The notes below the pieces were generated by a model. That model was not told the origin of the DNA, did no database searches, and saw only the letters and a list, made by a program, of their open reading frames with translations. A program made the translations under genes and the position numbers. A stretch of 8,135 nt of DNA from Nitrososphaeraceae archaeon (GTDB taxonomy: Archaea > Thermoproteota > Nitrososphaeria > Nitrososphaerales > Nitrososphaeraceae), in the NCBI GenBank assembly GCA_029240395.1, contig JAREAJ010000041.1, forward strand, positions 1 to 8,135, read 5' to 3'. This document shows positions 1 through 5,399 of the stretch, one piece after another (position 1 is the stretch's first letter; every line of letters begins with the position of its first letter).

Positions 1-6
1 GAGAAA

Positions 7-186
7 TTACGAACCCCCAAAGGGATTAGTATTTGGCATATCACTTCCTTTTTCGGTGTGCGCTTTTCGAATGTGTCTTTTCATCCTTTCTTTGTCTTGA
101 AATTTCATGTCGCAATGTTTGCACTTGATCAATCCTTTATCTTCTTCTTCTTTTTTCTTTCTTTTGAAGAAATCTAGTTTAAACAT
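7..186 (-). CDS. Small single C2H2 zinc-finger protein (59 aa)
   Basis: This short reading frame starts at ATG 186-184 and stops with TAA at 9-7. Residues 1-18 are very basic, then acidic (a run of Lys/Arg followed by EEED). Residues 22-43 form a textbook C2H2 finger: Cys22-x2-Cys25, Phe29, Met35 as the second core hydrophobic, then His38-x4-His43. All spacings match the classical beta-beta-alpha finger, including a HTEK stretch just after the last His that resembles a eukaryotic finger linker. The rest is a short polar tail ending in GGS. The fold and zinc binding are well supported by the motif. Nucleic-acid binding is an inference, and the partner is unknown; with one finger it would need its basic arm or a partner for tight binding. 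A weak TATA-like ACTTTAATG lies about 31 bases upstream, so the message is probably nearly leaderless. It is followed on the same strand by the window edge. Confidence 0.85.
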   Translation of the reverse strand: MFKLDFFKRKKKEEEDKGLIKCKHCDMKFQDKERMKRHIRKAHTEKGSDMPNTNPFGGS

Positions 187-297
187 ACTACTAAGGAAGA
201 ATTTCCACCCTCATTAAAGTTTGCAATGTAGCCGTGTAGTAGCAAGGAAAATACCAGGCAATCAGCTTATATCCATTATAACAATAGATTGTAATTG

Positions 298-528
298 TTA
301 AGACATTACTATCATAGTCAAAGTTGATTTGACGCCATTTAACTTTCGAAGTTTCCAAGTGATTGTCTCTTTAACTTTCTCCATAGTATCAGCCTCCAGC
401 TGTGCCACGATATCATAAACCCCATAAACTTGGAATACTTCCTTCACACCATCTAGTTTTTTCAAGTCCTGCACAATTGAATCCTCGCTTCCTAACTCGG
501 CATTCATCAATACGAAAGCCTGTGGCAT
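298..528 (-). CDS. Stand-alone Lrp/AsnC ligand-binding (RAM) domain protein (76 aa)
   Basis: The protein is a bare RAM/AsnC_trans_reg domain without a DNA-binding helix-turn-helix. It starts MPQAFVLMNA, has the helix EDSIVQDLKKLDGV (residues 15-28), the GVYDIVAQLEAD ligand-site strand (36-47) and a second helix and strand (KVKETITWKLRKLNGVKST). Full Lrp proteins are about 150 residues, so this is the C-terminal half only. In this family such proteins assemble into dimers to octamers or decamers, bind amino acids and can modulate full-length Lrp proteins. That role is family knowledge, not shown here. The frame is open for another 33 codons upstream to 627, but that extension does not resemble the family. 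A TATA box at 552-560 lies 24-32 bases before ATG 528, exactly where a leaderless archaeal transcript needs it, so I place the start there. Confidence 0.9.
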   Translation of the reverse strand: MPQAFVLMNAELGSEDSIVQDLKKLDGVKEVFQVYGVYDIVAQLEADTMEKVKETITWKLRKLNGVKSTLTMIVMS

Positions 529-551
529 TGTTGTTCTATAAAATTGCCGAA

Positions 552-560
552 CTATAAAAA
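552..560 (-). promoter_or_regulatory. TATA box of the RAM-domain gene
   Basis: The minus strand reads TTTTTATAG, at -32 to -24 from ATG 528. This spacing predicts transcription starting at or within about 2 bases of the start codon. It also rules out the longer frame beginning at 627, because the box would fall inside it. Confidence 0.65.
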
Positions 561-570
561 GATAATGAGA

Positions 571-597
571 TAGGTAGGTTGGATGTAGGTGGTAGGT
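571..597. repeat. Clustered TAGGT repeats upstream of the RAM-domain promoter
   Basis: The plus strand has four copies of TAGGT, at 571-575, 575-579, 586-590 and 593-597. They lie 11 or more bases upstream of the TATA box of the RAM-domain gene, about 43-69 bases before its start. The placement suits an activator or autoregulator site, but low-complexity drift is also possible. Confidence 0.4.
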
Positions 598-685
598 AAA
601 ATCAAGGGAAGTTACATGATAGGACAATGCCGGCCAGCTTGACAGTTGATAAATGGGCCAGCAAGTAACATTATGATAACAATCA

Positions 686-1495
686 TCATATTTCGTGACT
701 TAGTTTGCTCTCTTCGAATGGACCAGCCTTTTCCCATTGGTATGTAAAAAAGTCTTCGCACCAATCATGAAATTGGTAACTATCGCCATAAAACATCACA
801 TTCAAGTCAGGTTCGCCCTTTAAATTAGGAAATATCACACATGAATGTTTTTCGTTAAAAATTGTCATGACACTTACAGATTTGACCATACGTCTTTCAA
901 CAAGACCCTGGGTAAGTAATTTCTGCCATCCAATTTTCTGCAATATTTTTCTCCTCCCTTTGGGGATTATTGGGTTACGAGGAAAAATATAGGAGAACTT
1001 AACACCAGATGATACCTTTGCGCCTAGGGTTTCAATTAGGTCCAAAGGGACTTGAGCCATTATCTCCTTTATATAAAGATTCGATTCATCGTAAAGTGTT
1101 TTCCATCTTTGAATAATGGGCATGACTCCATGCACAACCTCGCATCCCTGAAACGAACCTATCCGTTGAATAAATTTTGAGGGCAGGTCTCCTAGACCAT
1201 GATCGAGAAAATATTCCTTTTGTGTTGACAGGAAAGCATACGTAGGAATAAGAGATACAATTACTTTTCCATAGGGCGTTAACGCAAAGTCACCATCATT
1301 GTATTTATGAACTAGTCCAAAGTCAACTAGCCGTGTGATGTTTCTATGTGCCTCCTGCATTGTGGCATCAATTTCTGAAGCAAGTTTAGAGAGACGATAA
1401 TTATTTAGTTTCAATCGTATTAGAATGGACTGACGCAATTCGCCGGCGAGTTCAAAGAATAGAGATTCAGCTCCAACCCTCGGCTGTTCGGACAT
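686..1495 (-). CDS. Winged-helix transcriptional regulator, FilR1-like (269 aa)
   Basis: This is a predicted archaeal DNA-binding regulator with an N-terminal winged helix-turn-helix (about residues 12-85). The helices are around ELRQSILIRLKL, RLSKLASEID (positioning) and MQEAHRNITRLVDFGLV (recognition), and the wing is KYNDGDFALTPYGKVIV. The remainder (about 115-258), including the helix-rich part with VVHGVMPIIQRWK and the strand series ending NVMFYGDSYQFHDWCEDFF, resembles the FilR1 middle/DUF1724 sensor domain found in archaeal regulators. The ligand is unknown. No transmembrane segment is seen. The frame opens at a TTG at 1510, but ATG 1495-1493 is preferred: a TATA-like TTTAAATTAA sits 21-30 bases upstream, and no ribosome-binding site supports the TTG. 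It lies 165 bp beyond the asnS stop on the same strand and probably has its own promoter. The domain class is fairly sure, the regulon is not known. Confidence 0.8.
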   Translation of the reverse strand: MSEQPRVGAESLFFELAGELRQSILIRLKLNNYRLSKLASEIDATMQEAHRNITRLVDFGLVHKYNDGDFALTPYGKVIVSLIPTYAFLSTQKEYFLDHGLGDLPSKFIQRIGSFQGCEVVHGVMPIIQRWKTLYDESNLYIKEIMAQVPLDLIETLGAKVSSGVKFSYIFPRNPIIPKGRRKILQKIGWQKLLTQGLVERRMVKSVSVMTIFNEKHSCVIFPNLKGEPDLNVMFYGDSYQFHDWCEDFFTYQWEKAGPFEESKLSHEI

Positions 1496-1515
1496 CCAAT
1501 TTATTTTCAATGCCC

Positions 1516-1525
1516 TTAATTTAAA
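1516..1525 (-). promoter_or_regulatory. TATA-like box of the winged-helix regulator
   Basis: The minus strand reads TTTAAATTAA at -30 to -21 from ATG 1495, consistent with a leaderless message. It is only 6-15 bases from the alternative TTG start at 1510, which is too close. The match to the archaeal TATA consensus is moderate. Confidence 0.4.
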
Positions 1526-1660
1526 CCTGCTAAGACAAGTTATTCGCCTTTCAGATAAGGTGGATTTGCTTCTTTGTTATTACCTGCATTATTGCTGCTT
1601 AAGGACAGGCTTGTGTTTCTATTTAGAGAAATCATTACCATTGCTATTTTTATACTAGCC

Positions 1661-2971
1661 TCAAGGACTAACCCTCGACATGGTACGAGGAAATAAAACG
1701 GCGTCTTTAATATCGTCAATTCTGATAATCCATCTTATTAGGCGTTCTATTCCAAGACCAAAACCTCCGTGTGGGACTGATCCGTATCTTCTTAGGTCCA
1801 AGTACCATTGATAGTTATTGATGTCTAATCCCTCTTTCTGCATTCTTGTTGTAAGAACTTGGTTATTATCCTCCCTCATCCCCCCACTTGTAATCTCCCC
1901 AAAACCATCAGGGGCAAGCATATCCACAGCCAGACCATACCCCACATTCTGAGGATCTTCTTTGATGTAGAAGGGCTTCACTTTTAAAGGATAACCAACT
2001 ATAAATTTAGGTTGTAAGGCTTCTTTTGTTAGTTCGCGCTCTGAGTCAATGTTAAGGTCGTCTCCCAACTCTATTTTCCGATTTCTCCCATCTTTGTCTA
2101 GAACAGTAAAATCGATTGAGCGCAAGTAATCAATTGCTTTTTCATAGGAAATTCTTTCAAAGGGCGGTTTTATTTTATCAAGTGTAGAAATGTCTCTTTT
2201 TAAGAGGGCAAATTCTGCCTGTCTCTCCACTATGATATTTTTTATAATTTCAGAAATAAGTTCCTCTTGTACCTTTAATACATCTTCGAGCTCTACCCAA
2301 GGAGCTTCAGCTTCTAAATGTGTAAATTCAGAGAGATGCCTAACAGTTCTTGAGCTCTCTGCTCTGAAGGATGGAGTCATACTCCACACACGCCCTAAAC
2401 TGAAAACCATGGCTTCAAGATAAAGCTGTGCACTTTGTGATAGATAGGCATAGTCATTGCCAAAATAATTTATTTTAAAAAGCGTGGCTCCTCCTTCAAC
2501 TGCTCCCTTCACAATGATAGGAGCGGTAATCTCCATCCAATCATTCATAATAAACCAATTACGTGCGAGTTTTAGTACGGAAGCACGGATCTTTGCAATT
2601 GCTACCATTTTTCTTGCTCTTAAGGCTAAATGTCGATTATCCAAGAGAAGATCGACGCTTTGAAATTCACCTATCGGGTAATCTGAATCCGCTATATTGA
2701 AAATCTTAATATTATTTCCCCTAATTTCATATCCTCCCTCTGGGGCTCTTTTATCTCTGTTCAATACTCCGGTGATTTGGACCGACGATTCAATTGTCAA
2801 GTTAGCCGGCACAATGCTAGTAGGAAGTACGCTCTGAATTACTCCGCCTCTGTCGTCGCGCACGATTAGAAATGTATTTTCCTTCTGTTTGCGTAATCTA
2901 TATACCCATCCCCTTATTGTGACACTCTTTCCGATATAGTCAGCAGATTTCAATGCATCGGCTCTTAGCAT
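1661..2971 (-). CDS. asnS: Asparagine--tRNA ligase, archaeal class IIb (436 aa)
   Basis: The cytosolic enzyme charges tRNA-Asn with asparagine using ATP. An N-terminal OB-fold anticodon-binding domain (about 1-105, starting near KSVTIRGWVYRLRKQ) is followed by a class II catalytic core. The core carries the flipping-loop region AVEGGATLFKINYF (158-171), YLSQSAQLYLEA (176-187), motif 2 with FRAESSRTVRHL (202-213) and motif 3 GGFGLGIERL (402-411). The signatures YLSQSAQLYLEA, LDLRRYGSVPH and C-terminal FPRT match archaeal AsnRS as I recall it from Pyrococcus. AspRS would have FRAE followed by a different loop and a C-terminal FPRD. Length is typical and all motifs are intact. The frame extends one TTG codon upstream of ATG 2971, but a TATA box 27-36 bases before the ATG fits the ATG start. 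A non-discriminating AspRS/AsnRS is a less likely alternative. Confidence 0.95.
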   Translation of the reverse strand: MLRADALKSADYIGKSVTIRGWVYRLRKQKENTFLIVRDDRGGVIQSVLPTSIVPANLTIESSVQITGVLNRDKRAPEGGYEIRGNNIKIFNIADSDYPIGEFQSVDLLLDNRHLALRARKMVAIAKIRASVLKLARNWFIMNDWMEITAPIIVKGAVEGGATLFKINYFGNDYAYLSQSAQLYLEAMVFSLGRVWSMTPSFRAESSRTVRHLSEFTHLEAEAPWVELEDVLKVQEELISEIIKNIIVERQAEFALLKRDISTLDKIKPPFERISYEKAIDYLRSIDFTVLDKDGRNRKIELGDDLNIDSERELTKEALQPKFIVGYPLKVKPFYIKEDPQNVGYGLAVDMLAPDGFGEITSGGMREDNNQVLTTRMQKEGLDINNYQWYLDLRRYGSVPHGGFGLGIERLIRWIIRIDDIKDAVLFPRTMSRVSP

Positions 2972-2997
2972 CAACGTCTAGCTATTGTATATTTTCT

Positions 2998-3007
2998 ACA
3001 TATAAAC
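2998..3007 (-). promoter_or_regulatory. TATA box of asnS
   Basis: The minus strand reads GTTTATATGT, 27-36 bases before ATG 2971, predicting a leader of only about 5 bases. It faces the Rieske promoter in a 164-bp divergent region. Confidence 0.55.
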
Positions 3008-3016
3008 TGGTCACGA

Positions 3017-3035
3017 GGTATAGGGTGGGGTATAG
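3017..3035. repeat. Direct repeat GGTATAG in the asnS/Rieske divergent promoter
   Basis: The heptamer GGTATAG occurs at 3017-3023 and 3029-3035, 12 bp apart start to start. It lies directly upstream of the asnS TATA box and between the two divergent promoters. A shared operator is possible. Two heptamers in AT-rich DNA are weak evidence. Confidence 0.3.
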
Positions 3036-3093
3036 TCGACAAAAATTATGCATTAAAGATAGCTGCTGTGTTGCAACGAATTAGCTGTCACAA

Positions 3094-3101
3094 TTTATAA
3101 A
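3094..3101 (+). promoter_or_regulatory. TATA box of the Rieske gene
   Basis: TTTATAAA on the plus strand, a strong archaeal TATA match, ends 34 bases before ATG 3136. It predicts transcription starting near 3124 and a short leader of about 12 bases. The leader (CATTTACAAGCT) contains no Shine-Dalgarno motif. Confidence 0.6.
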
Positions 3102-3135
3102 ACCTTTCCCATTATTTTCCATTCATTTACAAGCT

Positions 3136-3513
3136 ATGCTCTATAAAATTTGCAAAAGTAGCGATATTACAGAGAATTCAATGAGGGCATTTCCTGTTGA
3201 TAAGACAGATGTTTTAGTAGTTAGGCATAAGGGTGTATTATTTGCATGTAATAATTCGTGTCCTCATAGAGGCGCGTCGCTATCCAAAGGAGAAATAAAG
3301 GGTGATAATATTATTTGTTACATGCACGGATATGAATTTGACATTTTCACAGGAAAACTTGTTAATATGAAGTCATGGAAGAGGGACTCGCGTTGGATGG
3401 AGCAAACGGCTGCTTGGAGGGAATCCGGTGACCTGACTATGTATTCCGTTGTGGAAAAGGATAATGAAGTGTACGTTGAAATTCAGTCAGATAATCTCAA
3501 AACTGCTGCCTAG
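3136..3513 (+). CDS. Rieske-type [2Fe-2S] ferredoxin (125 aa)
   Basis: This is a small soluble electron carrier holding one Rieske cluster. The ligand motifs are complete: Cys42-Pro-His44 (CPHRGAS) and Cys61-x2-His64 (CYMHGYEFD), separated by 16 residues. The following GKL matches the usual turn after box 2. Neither box has the extra cysteine that forms the disulfide in cytochrome bc-type Rieske proteins, so it belongs to the ferredoxin class that serves oxygenases or reductases. No signal peptide or membrane anchor is present, which suggests a cytoplasmic location. Between box 2 and the last strands there is an added segment (about 78-98) with Trp81, Trp87 and Trp94 and many charges, making it longer than the common ~105-residue form. 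Partner enzymes are not encoded nearby, so the redox partner is unknown. It is the only plus-strand gene and is transcribed divergently from asnS. Confidence 0.93.
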   Translation: MLYKICKSSDITENSMRAFPVDKTDVLVVRHKGVLFACNNSCPHRGASLSKGEIKGDNIICYMHGYEFDIFTGKLVNMKSWKRDSRWMEQTAAWRESGDLTMYSVVEKDNEVYVEIQSDNLKTAA

Positions 3514-3548
3514 AGCTTAACAATCCTTTTCATGTACTCTTCTTAATT

Positions 3549-3591
3549 ACATTCTTGAAATTTCTTGAATGTGTCATTAGAAGTGTAATGA
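3549..3591. terminator. Two inverted repeats between convergent genes
   Basis: Positions 3549-3572 read ACATTC-TT-GAAATTTC-TT-GAATGT, a 24-bp palindrome with only the two TT blocks unpaired. Immediately after it, TCATTA (3574-3579) and TAATGA (3586-3591) form a perfect 6-bp stem with a 6-base loop. The block sits between the stop of the Rieske gene (3513, plus) and the stop of the 48-residue gene (3602, minus), so a two-way 3'-end or terminator role is the simplest reading. No long U-tract follows on either strand, though pyrimidine-rich sequence precedes it. A protein-binding palindrome is the alternative. Confidence 0.45.
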
Positions 3592-3601
3592 ATGTGCTTT
3601 A

Positions 3602-3748
3602 TTATTCTGGGACTGATTCTGTTACCAGATTTCCATTTTCTATCTTGACAAATAGAAAACGGTTATCTTTGAAGATGAACGTAATTTCCATGGGATCTTC
3701 TTCTACGTCCAACAATTCCTGACCTTTAATTCCATCGAATTTAGTCAT
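3602..3748 (-). CDS. Small acidic protein of unknown function (48 aa)
   Basis: The frame runs from ATG 3748-3746 to TAA at 3604-3602 and encodes a protein starting MTKFDGIKGQELLDVEEDPM. It then has an amphipathic strand pattern (EITFIFKDNRFLFVKIENG) and ends VTESVPE. The alternation of hydrophobic and charged residues with a DN turn looks like a beta hairpin. The composition is that of a real soluble protein, with no Cys or Trp and balanced charges, rather than random translation. A weak TATA-like CTAAATAC lies at 3779-3786, 31-38 bases upstream. I do not recognise the family and assign no function. It lies 88 bp after the PRC-barrel gene stop on the same strand, behind a probable terminator, so it is likely transcribed on its own. 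Confidence 0.65.
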   Translation of the reverse strand: MTKFDGIKGQELLDVEEDPMEITFIFKDNRFLFVKIENGNLVTESVPE

Positions 3749-3803
3749 AAGTCAACCATTCTGGTAAGGCATACGGCTGTATTTAGATTGTGTTATGCTG
3801 GTT

Positions 3804-3832
3804 AAAAAGATAATAGGCCCGTCTGGAGCCTA
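3804..3832 (-). terminator. Hairpin plus U-tract after the PRC-barrel gene
   Basis: On the minus strand TAGGCTC pairs with GGGCCTA (7 bp including one G-U) around a CAGAC loop, at 3832-3814. TTATCTTTTT follows at 3813-3804. It begins just 4 bases after the stop codon at 3837. Archaeal termination needs mainly the U-tract; the added hairpin makes this look like a bacterial-style intrinsic terminator. Confidence 0.6.
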
Positions 3833-3836
3833 ACGG

Positions 3837-5216
3837 TTATTTGTTTGTACCCGCAGAACCATGTTCGGATTCGCTGCTAGTGTCCTCTGCGCCTGCAATG
3901 CCCTTAGCCATTCCTTTTTTTCTTGCTAATTCTGCTGCCTCACTGGTGTCCCTTCCTTCCTGACCTGGTTCCACAATTCTTTCAGTCATTTCTCTTTTGA
4001 CTGCTGTGGGTTCATGTTCCTTTATTTTTGCAGGAGTCATTGGTTCTTTTTCTCTGTATGATGTCAAGGGATCGTCTCTTCTTCCAGTTTCGGTTCCTGG
4101 AGCACCCTCCTCAAAAGTGGACGTATCTCCTTGCTGACTCTTTTCAGCCTTTTTATTCGCCCCAGGCGCTTCTCTTGCAAGTGCTCGGATCTCCTCTGGA
4201 GTTGGCTCCGTCTCCCTTTCAAATTTATCACTTACCAAACCACTTGGAGAACTGATGTACAAATAACTTCCGTCATAATTATAGATGAAAGGCTTTGGAA
4301 TGTAATAGATATGTACTTTTGCAACCCCTTGTCTGACAACTATAAACTCGTTTCCCACTCTTTCTACATCTCCTATATCTGCATCATCAATTGTTCTAAC
4401 GTGTTTGTGAATGACTTCTTCCCAGGGGATATCAAGGGATTTGCCCTTATCATCTTGAAGGGTAACTCCAGGTTCGCGAGCCATGAACGGTACGCCATGA
4501 AGAAATTGAGGATGAGCAGAATCTACTTTTCGCTTCCTTTCCTCATATTCTTGCGAACGGAACTCCGACTCAGAAGGCGGAGCTTCACGCTGGTAGCGAT
4601 TTTTTATTTCATCTTTTGTCAGAGACGAATGAAGATTTTCTCCGTCATAGCCTTCAATATAGTACTTTGGAATGAAATAGCGCTTTTTACTCACCATTCC
4701 TTCGGTTACTTCAACGTAGTTGCTAGCAACACTTTGCACCTTGCCCATGTCCTCGTCGTCACTTGACTTTACTTTTTTGTCAAGGATCTTCTCCCATGGC
4801 ATTCCAACGCTGTCTTGTGATTCCCCTGAAGAGCTGGAGGATGCATTGCCGCTACCGCCGCTGCGTGGAGTCTGCGAAACCGTATAGGTCGGTATGTTGC
4901 TGTCAAAATCAGGGTATTGTTTCGTTACCTCGGATCGTCTCTGATTATATTCTGGCGTCTCAAATTCTGTTGGATGCGGTTCCTTCTCCTTTTCGAACCG
5001 GGATTTGACCTCGTCCTTTGTAAGGGAAACCCACAAATTGTCGCCATCATAGCCTTGGATATAGTACTTTGGAACGAAATAGTAATTCTTAGAGACTAAA
5101 CCTTCCTTTGTTTGAATGTAATCCTTAGTTATACTCTGAATTTTGCCAAGATCCTTATCGTCACTTGCCTTTACTTTCTTACCAATTGCCTTATCCCATG
5201 AAATAATGTCAGCCAA
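3837..5216 (-). CDS. Triple PRC-barrel domain protein (459 aa)
   Basis: Three PRC-barrel domains occupy about residues 5-74, 140-209 and 263-334. Each begins W-(D/E)-(K/E), then (K/R)-x2-DD-x-D-x-G-(K/D), and continues to a (V/I)-P-K-x-(Y/F)-I-x-x-YDG core. Copies 1 and 2 are about 58% identical by hand alignment (about 42 of 72), and their trailing linkers also match, so one unit was duplicated recently. Copy 3 is more diverged. A Gly/Ser linker (119-131) separates copies 1 and 2. Residues 350-459 are hydrophilic, charged and probably disordered. No signal peptide or membrane segment is seen. PRC-barrels act as small assembly or adaptor beta-barrels in photosynthetic reaction centres, RimM and archaeal proteins; the partner here is unknown. 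The start is TTG 5216: an in-frame stop lies upstream, and no ATG precedes the first domain. A TATA box at 5261-5270 gives a leader of about 20-25 bases. Confidence 0.88.
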   Translation of the reverse strand: MADIISWDKAIGKKVKASDDKDLGKIQSITKDYIQTKEGLVSKNYYFVPKYYIQGYDGDNLWVSLTKDEVKSRFEKEKEPHPTEFETPEYNQRRSEVTKQYPDFDSNIPTYTVSQTPRSGGSGNASSSSSGESQDSVGMPWEKILDKKVKSSDDEDMGKVQSVASNYVEVTEGMVSKKRYFIPKYYIEGYDGENLHSSLTKDEIKNRYQREAPPSESEFRSQEYEERKRKVDSAHPQFLHGVPFMAREPGVTLQDDKGKSLDIPWEEVIHKHVRTIDDADIGDVERVGNEFIVVRQGVAKVHIYYIPKPFIYNYDGSYLYISSPSGLVSDKFERETEPTPEEIRALAREAPGANKKAEKSQQGDTSTFEEGAPGTETGRRDDPLTSYREKEPMTPAKIKEHEPTAVKREMTERIVEPGQEGRDTSEAAELARKKGMAKGIAGAEDTSSESEHGSAGTNK

Positions 5217-5260
5217 TCTGTTTTCAATAGCTATTTTTGAACATCCGATTTAATGGTTTC

Positions 5261-5270
5261 TATATAAAAT
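5261..5270 (-). promoter_or_regulatory. TATA box of the PRC-barrel gene
   Basis: The minus strand reads ATTTTATATA, 45-54 bases before the TTG start at 5216. It is the best TATA match in the 183-bp gap after the exported-protein gene and predicts a leader of roughly 20-25 bases. The leader has no visible Shine-Dalgarno motif. Confidence 0.45.
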
Positions 5271-5344
5271 ACATATCTGAAGAAGCTATATGACAATCTA
5301 GCAAGAGCAAAGATTTTTGCAAATAGGTTCGTGTCAATATCCAT

Positions 5345-5378
5345 AGTCAGAGTATTAGCCAGCTAAAAAGCTTTGACT
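5345..5378. terminator. Stem-loop and T-tract downstream of the exported-protein gene
   Basis: AGTCAGAG (5345-5352) pairs with CTTTGACT (5371-5378), 8 bp with one G-U as plus-strand RNA. A competing AGCC/GGCT stem is nested at 5357-5360 and 5379-5382. On the minus strand the loop supplies CTTTTT about 30 bases after the stop at 5400, which is a plausible U-tract stop for that gene. The support is modest. Confidence 0.35.
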
Positions 5379-5399
5379 GGGCTTTATTATATTGCTCTG

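Noticed and set aside
632..662. GGCCAGC direct repeat (632-638 and 656-662)
   Set aside because: It is only two 7-base copies with no promoter-related placement; chance is a sufficient explanation.
673..686. ATGAT-AACA-ATCAT hairpin at the end of the winged-helix regulator gene
   Set aside because: It has only 5 AT-rich pairs, overlaps the stop codon and has no U-tract after it, so it is too weak to call a terminator.
4131..4766. 211-codon open frame on the plus strand
   Set aside because: It lies wholly antisense to the PRC-barrel gene. Its translation is rich in Phe, Cys and Arg with no recognisable domain, while the minus strand carries three clear repeats.
5231..5344. 37-codon minus-strand frame between the exported-protein and PRC-barrel genes
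   Set aside because: It spans the likely PRC-barrel promoter, has no TATA box at the right distance, and is rich in Phe, Tyr and Ile as AT-rich non-coding DNA would be.
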